From Streptomyces flavochromogenes (lineage in GTDB: Bacteria > Actinomycetota > Actinomycetes > Streptomycetales > Streptomycetaceae), in the NCBI RefSeq assembly GCF_000717595.1, contig NZ_JNZO01000006.1:62001-126000 (forward strand): a DNA stretch of 64,000 nt. The letters run 5' to 3'. The stretch's first letter is position 1; every line of letters starts with the position of its first letter. Below the pieces are notes generated by a model. It was not told where the DNA came from and did not search any database. It saw nothing but the letters and a program-made list of their open reading frames with translations. A program made the position numbers and the translations under genes. This document shows, one piece after another, positions 45,223-54,320 of this stretch.

Positions 45223-47343
45223 ATGTCCTGGACCCGAAGGTTCGTCCTCGCGCTCTCGGTCGTGCTCGCGGCCCTCGCCGCTGCCCTGCTCGCCGCCCCC
45301 GGGGCCCAGGCCCACGAGGAGCGGCCCGTCACCTTCCCCGACGGCTCCGGCACCGTGCCGAAGCTCCGCACCGGAGAACCCGACCTCCTCGTCTGCAAGA
45401 CCGACCGGACCGCGTTCGAAAGCCGGATCTCCGGCTTCCCGGCCCCCCTCAAGGCCCGCAACCGGGCCCTCTACGAGCGTTGCGCCCGCGACGGCCACCG
45501 CCACCTCCAGCAGGCCGTCGACGCCGTCGACCGGCCCGGCATGACCATCGCGATCCTCCCCGGCCTGTACGAGGAGGAGCCCTCGCTGTCCCCGCCCACC
45601 GGGGCCTGCGCCACGCTCGACGCGCCCAAGTCCTCACTCGGCTACCAGATCCTCAGCTACGAGCAGCAGCGGCAGTGCCCGCACAACCAGAACCTCGTCG
45701 CCATCCTCGGCAAGAAGAACCTTCAGATCGAGGGCACCGGAGCCTCCCGCCTCGACGTCGTCGTCGACGCCAAGTACCGGAAGCTCAACGCCCTGCGGGC
45801 CGACGGCAGCGACGGCGTCTACTTCCGCAACTTCACCGCCCAGCGCACCACGTTCAACTCGCTGTACGTGCTCGCCGCCGACGGCTTCGTCATCGACGAC
45901 GTCCTGACCCGCTGGAACGACGAGTACGGCTTCCTCACCTTCGCCTCCGACCACGGCCTCTACAAGAACTGCGAGTCCTACGGCAACGGCGACTCCGGCA
46001 TCTACCCCGGCTCGGCCTCCGACATCAACGACGGCCGCGGCTACGACGTCCCCCGCTACTCCATCGAGATCACCGGCTGCCGCAGCCACCACAACATGGT
46101 CGGCTACTCCGGCACCGCCGGAGACTCCGTCTGGGTCCACGACAACGAGTTCGACCACAACATGGGCGGCGCCTCGATGGACTCCGCCTTCCCCGGCCAC
46201 CCCGGACTGCCGCAGAACCACGCCCGCTTCGAACGCAACCTGATCCACGACAACAACCAGAACTACTACCCGTACGTCGCCGACGGCACCTGCGCCAAGC
46301 CGCCCGTCGAACGCGGCTACGAACAGGGCGTCGTCTGCCCCCAGATCTCCATGCCCCCCGGCACCGGCATCATCACCGCCGGCGGCAACTGGAACCTCTA
46401 CGAGAACAACTGGGTCTACGGCCACCAGCGCGCCGCCTTCTATCTCAACGCCGTCCCCGCCTTCATCCGCGGCGAGTCCGCCTGGGGCAAGCAGACCGAC
46501 ACCTCCCACCACAACCGCTACGCCGGCAACCACCTCGGCGTCGACAAGTCCGGCGCCGCCCGCCCCAACCGCGCCGACGTCTGGTGGGACGGCCAGGGCA
46601 GCGGCAACTGCTGGCAGTCCGACACCGGCGCCGCCAGCCCCGGCGCCCTGCCCGGCTGCGGGGCACGCCGCGGCGACGTCTCCGGCGACACCGACCGGCT
46701 CATCGGCGAACCCGTCAAACTCGCCCAACTCCTGGTCTGCGCCGACTACAACGTCCAGGCGCGCCGCCTCCCGGCAGGCTGCGACTGGTACGGCGCCCGC
46801 GGCCTCCAGCGCGTCGAGACCCAACTCGCCCTCGGCAGCTCCCTCGTCCTCGCCCTGGCCGGCTTGGCCCTCTGGTGGCGCCGCCTGCGCGGCAACCGCC
46901 TCGCCGGCGCCGCCACCCTCATCGGCCTGGCGGGCCTCGCCCTCGACGTCGCCGGCTCGACGCTCGCCCTCACGCCGACCGTCGTCCCGGCCCTCGCACT
47001 GCTCCTCACCGGCGCCTGGTGGACCCTCCTCGGCCTCGCCCTGCGCCCCTCCCGCCCCGTCCTCGGCTGGACCACCGTGGCCCTCGGCGCCCTCACCCTC
47101 CTCGACGCCTTCGACAAGGCGATCCTGATGGTCCCCGGCATCCCCCTGAGCCCCGCCTGGCTCCGCCTGCTGCTGGGCGTGATCTGGGTGCTGTGGGCGG
47201 TCGTGGCCGCGGGAGCCCGCGGCCCGGCCCCGACGGAGGCGACACCGGAGCCCGACCCCGAGACGGTCCCACGGGCGGGTACGGCCCCCGGCGCGGGCGC
47301 CGCCCCGGCCGAGCCCCGGCCGCACGGCGAGGCCACGGCGTGA
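45223..47343 (+). CDS. Membrane-anchored right-handed beta-helix protein (NosD-like fold)
   Basis: 706 aa. Sec signal peptide (LALSVVLAALAAALLAAPGAQA|HEE). Residues about 100-470 are parallel beta-helix repeats with stacked Asn/Gly turns (SYGNGDSGIYPGSASDIND; HHNMVGYSGTAGDSVWVHDNEFDHNMGG; NWNLYENNWVYG). Several Cys residues (for example CRSHHN, CADYN, CDWYG) may form disulfides. From about 535 a block of five hydrophobic helices anchors it to the membrane, an unusual fusion. The pectate-lyase-like fold is also that of NosD; catalysis is not apparent. ATG 45223; first of a three-gene operon. Confidence 0.85.
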   Translation: MSWTRRFVLALSVVLAALAAALLAAPGAQAHEERPVTFPDGSGTVPKLRTGEPDLLVCKTDRTAFESRISGFPAPLKARNRALYERCARDGHRHLQQAVDAVDRPGMTIAILPGLYEEEPSLSPPTGACATLDAPKSSLGYQILSYEQQRQCPHNQNLVAILGKKNLQIEGTGASRLDVVVDAKYRKLNALRADGSDGVYFRNFTAQRTTFNSLYVLAADGFVIDDVLTRWNDEYGFLTFASDHGLYKNCESYGNGDSGIYPGSASDINDGRGYDVPRYSIEITGCRSHHNMVGYSGTAGDSVWVHDNEFDHNMGGASMDSAFPGHPGLPQNHARFERNLIHDNNQNYYPYVADGTCAKPPVERGYEQGVVCPQISMPPGTGIITAGGNWNLYENNWVYGHQRAAFYLNAVPAFIRGESAWGKQTDTSHHNRYAGNHLGVDKSGAARPNRADVWWDGQGSGNCWQSDTGAASPGALPGCGARRGDVSGDTDRLIGEPVKLAQLLVCADYNVQARRLPAGCDWYGARGLQRVETQLALGSSLVLALAGLALWWRRLRGNRLAGAATLIGLAGLALDVAGSTLALTPTVVPALALLLTGAWWTLLGLALRPSRPVLGWTTVALGALTLLDAFDKAILMVPGIPLSPAWLRLLLGVIWVLWAVVAAGARGPAPTEATPEPDPETVPRAGTAPGAGAAPAEPRPHGEATA

Positions 47344-48149
47344 GGCGGCCGCGCGCCGGCGTCACCCGCCCGCCCCTCGTCGCGGCCCTGGCCGCAGTCC
47401 TGGCCGCCGTCGTGCTCCTCACCGGGTGCGGCGGCCGGGCCACCACCCACCACAAGCCCGGCACCAGCCACGAGGAGGCCACCGGCGGCACCGGCACCCT
47501 GCTCACCGCGCGGGACGAGAGCGGGCACCGGCTCCGCGAACTCCCCGCGGCGGAGGCGCCCGCCGTCCGCGTCGAGACCCGCCCCGACACCGAGGGCGGC
47601 TGGAACGTCCACCTCACGGTGGAGAGGTTCCGCTTCACCCCCGACAGCACCGGCGGCGCGGCCCTCCCGGGCCGCGGCCACGCCCGCCTCCTGATCGACG
47701 GCCGCGAGGCCGGCCGCCTCTACAGCCCGTGGGGACACATACCGGCCGGCACCCGCACCCTCATCGTCCGCCTCCACGCCGACGACCACACCACCTGGGC
47801 CGTCGCCGGCGCCCCCGTCCAGGCCACCGTCCGTCTGGACGGTGCCGCGCCCCCGAGCCCGGCACCGACACCCCGGCCGACCGCCACCGGGCGCACCGTC
47901 GACATCACCGTCTCCGGATCGACCGTCCAGCCACCCCCTTCCCGCGTCGAGTTGCACCAGGGTGAACGTCTCACCCTCCGTGTCACCAGCGACCGCGCCG
48001 ACACCCTCCATGTGCACGGCTACGACCGCGAACTCCCCCTCTCTCCCGGCACCCCCGCCACCCTCACCCTCACCGCGGACCGCACCGGCCTCTTCGAGGT
48101 CGAGACCCACGAGTCCGGACTTCTGCTGACCCAACTCGTCGTCCGGTGA
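47340..48149 (+). CDS. Lipoprotein with two beta-sandwich-like regions
   Basis: 269 aa. Lipobox LTGC follows a 26-residue hydrophobic signal. Region 1 (about 75-165) contains a metal-rich, His-containing domain (GHARLLIDGREAGRLYSPWGHIPAGTRTLIVRLHADDHTTW), resembling a copper-protein-like strand set. Region 2 (about 190-269; ELHQGERLTLRVTSDRADTLHVHGYDRELPLSPG) has HxH and the general shape of cupredoxin-like domains, but the type-1 copper ligand set is incomplete. Start GTG 47340 overlaps the beta-helix stop. Possibly handles metal or ligands on the outer face. Confidence 0.72.
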   Translation: MRRPRAGVTRPPLVAALAAVLAAVVLLTGCGGRATTHHKPGTSHEEATGGTGTLLTARDESGHRLRELPAAEAPAVRVETRPDTEGGWNVHLTVERFRFTPDSTGGAALPGRGHARLLIDGREAGRLYSPWGHIPAGTRTLIVRLHADDHTTWAVAGAPVQATVRLDGAAPPSPAPTPRPTATGRTVDITVSGSTVQPPPSRVELHQGERLTLRVTSDRADTLHVHGYDRELPLSPGTPATLTLTADRTGLFEVETHESGLLLTQLVVR

Positions 48150-49462
48150 CCGGCCCCCTCACCCGACTCGCCCACGCCCTCGCCCCCGATCCCGGCCCCG
48201 GCCTTCCGCTCGCCCACGGCGTGGGCTCCCGGCACGACCTCCCTCTCTCTCCCTTCTACGCCTACGCGGGCGCCTTCGCCGCGCTTCTCGTCTCCTTCCT
48301 CGCCCTGGGGCTGCTCTGGTCCTCCTCCCGCTTCCGCGGCGACCTCTCGGGACGCCCGCTCCCCCTCGCCCTCCAGCGGGTCGCCGACGCCCCCGCCACC
48401 CGCACCGCGCTCCGGCTCCTCGGCGCCGTCGCCGCCCTCGTCCTCCTCCTCCACCTCCTTCTCGGGCCGGACGACCCCGACCGCAACCCCGCGCCCGGCG
48501 CCCTCTACGTCCTGCTCTGGGTCGGACTCGTCCCCGCCTCCCTCCTCCTCGGCCCCGTCTGGCGCCTCCTCAACCCCCTGCGTGCCGTCCACTCCCTGCA
48601 CCCGCCGCCGAACCCCCGTCCGCTGCCGGCCGCCCTCGGCATCCGCCCGGCCGCCCTCGGCCTCCTCCTCTTCACCTGGCTCGAACTCGTCGCCCCCGAC
48701 AACACCTCCTCCGCCACCCTCCTGACCGCCCTCGCCCTCCACACCGGCGTCCAGCTCATCGGCGCCGCCCGCCACGGCGACCGATGGTTCGCCCACGCCG
48801 ACCCCTTCGAGGTGTACTCCTCCCTTCTCGCCCGGCTCTCCCCACTCGGCCGCCGCGCCGACGGCCGGCTCGTCCTCCGCTCCCCCTTCCACGGCCTCGA
48901 CGCCACCCCGCAGACCCCCGGTCTCGTCGCCACCGTCTGCGTCCTCCTCGGCTCCACCGCCTACGACGGCCTCTCCGACAACCCCCGTTGGATCACCACC
49001 CTCCAGACCTCACCCCTCGGCCCCGTCCCCACCGCCACACTCGGCCTGCTCGCCGCCGTCGCCCTCGTCGCCGCCGGCTACGGCCTCTGCGCGGGCGCCC
49101 TCCGCCTGATGAACCGCACCCTCACCACTCCGCTCACCTCCTTCGCCCACTCGCTCCTGCCCATCGCCCTCGGCTATCTCGTCGCCCACTACTTCTCGCT
49201 CTTCGTCACCGAAGGACCACGCACAGTCATGATGGCAGGGGGTACTGACAACGCCCTCGCACCCGCCCCGTTCCTGGGTCCCGGAGGCCTCGCGACGCTT
49301 CAGGTGGCCGCGATCGTCACCGGCCACGTCCTCGGTGTCGTCGCCGCCCACGACCGGTCCGTGCGCCTCTTCCCGCCCGACCGCGCGATCGCCGGCCAAC
49401 TCCCGCTGTTCGCGCTGATGATCGCGTACACCCTCGGTGGCATCGGCCTGTTGATCGCCTGA
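48146..49462 (+). CDS. Polytopic membrane protein
   Basis: 438 aa with about ten hydrophobic helices (for example FYAYAGAFAALLVSFLALGLLW; LLGAVAALVLLLHLLLG; TATLGLLAAVALVAAGYGLCAGAL; FALMIAYTLGGIGLLIA). Conserved-looking external and loop residues include HGVGSRHDLPL, WRLLNPLRAVHSLHP and GYLVAHYFSLFVTEGP. GTG 48146 overlaps the lipoprotein stop. It completes an operon with the beta-helix protein; no transporter family was recognised, and a membrane electron or metal pathway is one possibility. Confidence 0.75.
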   Translation: MTGPLTRLAHALAPDPGPGLPLAHGVGSRHDLPLSPFYAYAGAFAALLVSFLALGLLWSSSRFRGDLSGRPLPLALQRVADAPATRTALRLLGAVAALVLLLHLLLGPDDPDRNPAPGALYVLLWVGLVPASLLLGPVWRLLNPLRAVHSLHPPPNPRPLPAALGIRPAALGLLLFTWLELVAPDNTSSATLLTALALHTGVQLIGAARHGDRWFAHADPFEVYSSLLARLSPLGRRADGRLVLRSPFHGLDATPQTPGLVATVCVLLGSTAYDGLSDNPRWITTLQTSPLGPVPTATLGLLAAVALVAAGYGLCAGALRLMNRTLTTPLTSFAHSLLPIALGYLVAHYFSLFVTEGPRTVMMAGGTDNALAPAPFLGPGGLATLQVAAIVTGHVLGVVAAHDRSVRLFPPDRAIAGQLPLFALMIAYTLGGIGLLIA

Positions 49463-49558
49463 CCGTACGCCCGCGTCCGGTTCCGGCGCGCGGCACCGGC
49501 CGAGGCCCGGGACTGCTCGTCCGGAACGACCGGGCGCTGCCGGCCCGGACGGTTCCGC

Positions 49559-49580
49559 GCCCTGCCCGGCCCGGCAGGGC
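49559..49580. terminator. Hairpin before the TetR gene
   Basis: Perfect 8-bp stem GCCCTGCC/GGCAGGGC with a 6-nt loop, 16 bp before the TetR start. It probably ends the membrane-protein operon, or may fold at the TetR ribosome site. Confidence 0.55.
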
Positions 49581-49595
49581 GGCAGGAGCGGCATC

Positions 49596-50225
49596 ATGGA
49601 CCCCGTGCCCCAGTCCCACGCCCAGACCCCGTCCACGCTGCGCCGGGCCCCCGTGCAGCAGCGGAGCGCCGAGCGGCTCGCCCGGATCCTCGACACCTGC
49701 GCCGAACTGCTCGACGAGACCGGCTACGAGCAGCTGAGCACCCGCGCCGTAGCAGCCCGTGCGGGAGTCCCCATCGGCTCGGTCTACCGCTTCTTCGACA
49801 ACAAGCGGGCCATGGTCGCCGCGCTCGCCCACCGGAATCTCGACCGGTACGCCGAGCGGATCGCCGCCCACCTCGACGCCACCGCCGACCCCGACCCGCA
49901 CGCGGCCATCGACGGTGTCCTCGACGAGTTCATCGCCATGAAGCGGACCGTCCCCGGCTTCGCCCTCGTCGACTTCGGCGTACCCGCCGCCGAGGAGGCG
50001 GGCGAGGACCCCAACGGCCTGGTCGCCGAGCGGATCTGCGATCTGCTCGCCGCCCACCTCGGCCGTCCCGCCGACGAGACGCTGCGACGCAAGGTCCGGG
50101 TCGGCGTCGAGACCGCCGACACGCTCGTCCGGCTCGCCTTCCGGGTCGCCCCCGAGGGCGACCCGGCCGTCATCGACGAGACCCGGCAACTCCTTCACGC
50201 CTATCTCTCGCCCTCCCTGTCGTAA
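49596..50225 (+). CDS. TetR/AcrR family regulator
   Basis: 209 aa. HTH domain: QQRSAERLARILDTCAELLDETGYEQLSTRAVAARAGVPIGSVYRFFDNKRAMVAALAHRN. C-terminal all-helical ligand domain. It is followed by a TACCG-GT-CGGTA palindrome and the oxidoreductase gene on the same strand, which it probably regulates. Confidence 0.9.
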   Translation: MDPVPQSHAQTPSTLRRAPVQQRSAERLARILDTCAELLDETGYEQLSTRAVAARAGVPIGSVYRFFDNKRAMVAALAHRNLDRYAERIAAHLDATADPDPHAAIDGVLDEFIAMKRTVPGFALVDFGVPAAEEAGEDPNGLVAERICDLLAAHLGRPADETLRRKVRVGVETADTLVRLAFRVAPEGDPAVIDETRQLLHAYLSPSLS

Positions 50226-50241
50226 CCCTCCCGGGCGTGCC

Positions 50242-50253
50242 TACCGGTCGGTA
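50242..50253. promoter_or_regulatory. TetR-type operator ahead of the Mo-oxidoreductase
   Basis: TACCGGTCGGTA, a 5-2-5 palindrome, 57 bp before the oxidoreductase start. This shape is typical of many actinobacterial TetR sites. Confidence 0.5.
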
Positions 50254-50309
50254 TGCTCGCTGCGGGCCGACGCCCCGGCCCCGACCCGACGCTGCCCCCG
50301 GGAGACGCC

Positions 50310-52511
50310 ATGTCCACCGCCCTGCGCATCTGCCCCCTCTGCGAAGCGACCTGCGGACTGACCCTGACGATCGACGGGTCCCGGGTCACCGGGGCGCGCG
50401 GAAACCGCGAGGACGTGTTCAGCCAGGGGTTCATCTGCCCCAAGGGGGCCGCCTTCCCCGGGATCGACGCCGACCCCGACCGGCTCCGCACCCCGCTGGT
50501 CAGGAAGGACGGGCGGCTCCAGGAGGCGACCTGGGAGGAGGCGTTCGACACGATCGCGGCGAGAATTCGTCCGCTGATCGAGGAGTACGGGCCGGATGCC
50601 GTGGGTATCGTCCTGGGCAACCCCAATGTGCACACGATCGCCGGCGCCCTCTACCCGCCCCTGCTGATCGGTGCGCTGCGCACCAGGAACCTGTTCACGG
50701 CGTCGACGATCGACCAGATGCCCAAGCACGTCTCCAGCGGCCTGCTGTTCGGAGACCCCTTCGCGATCCCCGTGCCGGACCTGGACCGCACCGATCACCT
50801 GCTGATCCTCGGAGCCAACCCGCTGGACTCCAACGGAAGCCTGTGCACCGCCCCCGACTTCCCCGGCAGGCTCAAGGCACTGCGCAGGCGCGGCGGCACC
50901 CTCACCGTCGTCGACCCCCGGCGCACCCGCACCGCACGGCTCGCCGACCGGCACGTCGCCATTCGCCCCGGCGCCGACGCGTTCCTCCTCGCCGCGCTCG
51001 TCCACACCCTCTTCGAGGAGGGGCTCACCGACCTCGGCCCGCTCGCCGCCCATGTGGAGGGGGTCGAGGAGGTAAGGGCTGCGGTACGGGAGTTCAGCCC
51101 CGAGGCGGTCGCCGACGCCTGCGACGTGGACGCGGACACCATCCGCGCCCTCGCCCGGGAGCTCGCCGCCGCGCCCACCGCCGCCGTCTACGGGCGGATG
51201 GGCAGCTCCACCGTGGAGTACGGAACGCTCGCCAACTGGCTCGTCGACGTCCTCAACACCCTCACCGGCAACCTCGACCGGCCCGGCGGCGCCCTCTTCC
51301 CGCTCTCCGCCACGGCGCCCGCCCCGCGCCCCGCGGGACCCGGCCGGGGCTTCACCCTCGGCCGCCGGCACAGCCGGGTCTCGCACCACCCCGAGGTCAA
51401 GGGGGAGTTGCCGATGGTCGCGCTCGCCGAGGAGATCGAGACCCCGGGGGAGGGCCGCATCCGGGCGCTGATCACCGTCGCATCCAACCCCGTCCTGTCC
51501 GCACCCGACGGGGACCGCCTCGACGCGGCGCTCGGCTCCCTCGACCTGATGGTCGCCGTCGACCCGTACCTCAACGAGACCACCCGCCACGCCGATGTCC
51601 TGCTGCCGCCGCCCCCGCCCTCCAGGAGCGCCCACTTCGACTTCGCCTTCAACGCCCTCGCCGTCCGCGACCAGGCCCGCTACACCCCGGCCGCCGTCCC
51701 CCTGGAGGCGGACCGGATGGACGAGTGCGAGATCCATGCCCGGCTGATCCTCGCCGTCTCCGGGATGCACGGGGCCCCGCCGTCCGCCGTCGACCAGCTC
51801 GCGATCGACACCACCCTCGCCAAGGCGGTGACCCAGGAGCACTCACCGGCGTACGGAGCGGACCCCGTGGAGTTCGCCGCGGGGCTGAGTGGGGACACCG
51901 GGCCCGAGCGCCGGCTCGACCTGATGCTGCGCCTCGGCCCGTACGGGCTCACCCTCGACGAGCTGCGGGCCCACCCGCACGGCATCGACCTCGGCCCGCT
52001 CAAGCCGCGCGTCCCGCAGGTCCTGAAGACCCGAAGCGGACGGATCGAGCTGTTCGCCGCGCCGCTCGCCGCCGACCTGCCCCGGCTGAGGGCCGCGCTC
52101 GACGTCGCACCCGACTCCGGCAGCGTCCAGCTGGTCGGGCGCCGCCACCTGCGCTCGAACAACAGCTGGCTGCACAACACCCCGGCGCTCGGCGGCGGTA
52201 CGAACCGGTGCACCCTCCAGGTGCACCCCGACGACGCGGCCCGGCTGCGGCTCGCCGACGGCGGCCTCGCGCGGGTCAAGGGCGAGGGCGGCGAGCTGGA
52301 GGTGCCGGTCGAGGTGACCGACGGGGTGCGTCCGGGGGTGGTGAGCCTTCCGCACGGCTGGGGTCACGACCGGCCGGGCACCCGGTTGACCGTCGCGTCC
52401 GCGCGCCCCGGAGTCAATGTCAACCAGCTGCTCGACGGCTCCCGGCTCGACCCCCTGTCGGGGACGGCCGTGCTGAACGGTTTCCCGGTCCAGGTCGCGC
52501 CGCTGCCGTGA
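50310..52511 (+). CDS. Molybdopterin oxidoreductase (DMSO reductase superfamily)
   Basis: 733 aa. N-terminal [4Fe-4S] cluster ligands Cys8, Cys11, Cys15 and Cys43 (CPLCEATC, FICPKG). Molybdopterin-binding regions: PDAVGIVLGNPN, DHLLILGANPLDSNGSL, VVDPRRTRTA and the C-terminal domain PVEVTDGVRPGVVSLPHGWGHDRPGT with VNQLLDGSRLDPLSG. Related to formate dehydrogenase and assimilatory nitrate reductases; the donor/acceptor is unknown because no partner subunit is adjacent. No Tat signal, so cytoplasmic. ATG 50310, RBS GGAG. Confidence 0.93.
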   Translation: MSTALRICPLCEATCGLTLTIDGSRVTGARGNREDVFSQGFICPKGAAFPGIDADPDRLRTPLVRKDGRLQEATWEEAFDTIAARIRPLIEEYGPDAVGIVLGNPNVHTIAGALYPPLLIGALRTRNLFTASTIDQMPKHVSSGLLFGDPFAIPVPDLDRTDHLLILGANPLDSNGSLCTAPDFPGRLKALRRRGGTLTVVDPRRTRTARLADRHVAIRPGADAFLLAALVHTLFEEGLTDLGPLAAHVEGVEEVRAAVREFSPEAVADACDVDADTIRALARELAAAPTAAVYGRMGSSTVEYGTLANWLVDVLNTLTGNLDRPGGALFPLSATAPAPRPAGPGRGFTLGRRHSRVSHHPEVKGELPMVALAEEIETPGEGRIRALITVASNPVLSAPDGDRLDAALGSLDLMVAVDPYLNETTRHADVLLPPPPPSRSAHFDFAFNALAVRDQARYTPAAVPLEADRMDECEIHARLILAVSGMHGAPPSAVDQLAIDTTLAKAVTQEHSPAYGADPVEFAAGLSGDTGPERRLDLMLRLGPYGLTLDELRAHPHGIDLGPLKPRVPQVLKTRSGRIELFAAPLAADLPRLRAALDVAPDSGSVQLVGRRHLRSNNSWLHNTPALGGGTNRCTLQVHPDDAARLRLADGGLARVKGEGGELEVPVEVTDGVRPGVVSLPHGWGHDRPGTRLTVASARPGVNVNQLLDGSRLDPLSGTAVLNGFPVQVAPLP

Positions 52512-52690
52512 CCCCTGCCGTGACCCGTGCTGGGGTCCCTGCTGCGACTCTCGCCGTGACCCCGCCCGTGACCTGGGGTTTTGCTCGTATTGCTCACGCG
52601 TCAACGTCTTGTTAACGGCAGAAGGGGGCACCTACCGTCATCCGGACCGCCGCTCGGCGGGAGTTCAAGGGTGAACGTGAGGTGTCCTCC

Positions 52691-54127
52691 ATGCTGACCG
52701 TCCTCGGCTTCGCCATGATCGCGACCTTCCTGGTCCTGATCATGATGAAAAAGATGTCGCCGATCGCGGCACTCGTGCTGATCCCCGCGTTGTTCTGCGT
52801 GGCGGTCGGGCAGGGGGCCCAGCTCGGCGACTACGTCATCGAAGGCGTCGGCAAGCTGGCACCGACGGCGGCGATGCTGATGTTCGCCATCGTCTACTTC
52901 GGCGTGATGATCGACGTCGGCCTCTTCGACCCGATCGTCCGGGGCATCCTGCGCTTCTGCAAGGCGGACCCCGTGAGGATCGTCGTGGGTACGGCGGTGC
53001 TCGCCGCGATCGTGTCGCTGGACGGTGACGGCTCGACCACGTTCATGATCACCGTCTCCGCGATGTATCCGCTCTACAAGCGGCTCGGCATGAGTCTGGT
53101 GGTCATGACGGGTGTCGCCGCCACCGCGAACGGCGTCATGAACACCCTGCCCTGGGGCGGCCCCACGGCCCGCGCCGCGACCGCGCTGAAGCTGGACGCC
53201 GGCGATGTCTTCGTACCGATGATTCCGGCGCTCGGCATGGGCCTGCTCTTCGTGTTCGTCCTCGCGTACGTCCTCGGGCGCCGCGAGCGGAAGCGCATCG
53301 GCTACCTCACGCTCGACGAGGTCCTGGTGCCCGAGACGGACACGGTGCTCGTCACGGCGGGTGCCGGTGGTGGAAGCGGCGGTGCCGGTGGCGCCGTGGA
53401 TCCGACCGAGAAGCCCGCCGGCGGTTCCGGGGATGCGCCGGGCGCGGTCCCGGGCTCAGGGGAAGGCGACGGGGAGGACGAGGGGTTCCAGGGGCTCGAC
53501 CCGAACCGGGCCACCCTGCGCCCCAAGCTGTACTGGTTCAACGCCGGACTGACGATCGCGCTGCTCGCCACGATGATCCTCGAACTGATGCCGATCCCGG
53601 TGCTGTTCCTGCTCGGCGCCGCGCTCGCGCTCACCGTCAACTACCCGAAGATGGCCGAGCAGAAGGCGCGTATCGCCGCCCACGCCGACAACGTCCTCAA
53701 CGTCTCCGGCATGGTCTTCGCCGCCGCGGTCTTCACCGGCGTCCTCACCGGCACAGGCATGGTCAAGCACATGGCCGACTGGCTCGTCGGTGCCATCCCC
53801 GAGGGCATGGGCCCGCACATGGGCCTGGTCACCGGTGTGCTCAGCATCCCCCTCACCTACTTCATGTCGAACGACGGCTTCTACTTCGGCGTCGTGCCGG
53901 TCCTCGCCGAGGCGGGCGCCGCCCACGGCGTCTCGCCCCTGGAGATCGCAAGGGCCTCCCTGGTCGGCCAGGCGCTGCACATGTCGAGCCCGCTGGTCCC
54001 CGCCGTGTACGTCCTCGTCGGCATGGCGAAGGTGGAGTTCGGCGACCACACCAGGTTCACGGTGAAGTGGGCCGCCCTGACCTCGCTGGTCGTCCTCGTG
54101 TCGGGGATCCTCTTCGGCATCGTCTGA
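52691..54127 (+). CDS. Citrate transporter, CitMHS family
   Basis: 478 aa. The start is ATG 52691 because GAGG lies 8 bp before it; GTG 52682 is in frame. Typical CitMHS blocks: MSPIAALVLIPALFCVAVGQGAQLGDYVIEGVGKLAPTAAMLMFAIVYFGVMIDVGLFDPIV, VSLDGDGSTTFMITVSAMYPLYKRLGM, and FFMSNDGFYF-like LTYFMSNDGFYFGVVPVL. It imports metal-citrate with protons. An unusually long Gly/Asp-rich cytoplasmic loop lies at about 225-275. A possible link exists to the tct genes, both acting on citrate. Confidence 0.93.
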   Translation: MLTVLGFAMIATFLVLIMMKKMSPIAALVLIPALFCVAVGQGAQLGDYVIEGVGKLAPTAAMLMFAIVYFGVMIDVGLFDPIVRGILRFCKADPVRIVVGTAVLAAIVSLDGDGSTTFMITVSAMYPLYKRLGMSLVVMTGVAATANGVMNTLPWGGPTARAATALKLDAGDVFVPMIPALGMGLLFVFVLAYVLGRRERKRIGYLTLDEVLVPETDTVLVTAGAGGGSGGAGGAVDPTEKPAGGSGDAPGAVPGSGEGDGEDEGFQGLDPNRATLRPKLYWFNAGLTIALLATMILELMPIPVLFLLGAALALTVNYPKMAEQKARIAAHADNVLNVSGMVFAAAVFTGVLTGTGMVKHMADWLVGAIPEGMGPHMGLVTGVLSIPLTYFMSNDGFYFGVVPVLAEAGAAHGVSPLEIARASLVGQALHMSSPLVPAVYVLVGMAKVEFGDHTRFTVKWAALTSLVVLVSGILFGIV

Positions 54128-54320
54128 GCCGATCCGGGGCTCCCGGTGCGGCCCGACCCGTCCCTGGCCGCGGTGTGCCGGGGACGGGGAGTGGGCCGGA
54201 CGGGTGGAGACGGGGGACGACGCGGCCGTGCCGTCACCTTCTGTGCCCGTGTCGTGACAGATAGTCGGATTATCGCAATACGCGTCCGCTGTCTTCACTC
54301 ACGACTGGAGGACCTCCCTC

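Noticed and set aside
52507..52570. Near-repeats of GCCGTGACCC after the Mo-oxidoreductase
   Set aside because: Irregular spacing and no clear palindrome; probably simple low-complexity DNA.
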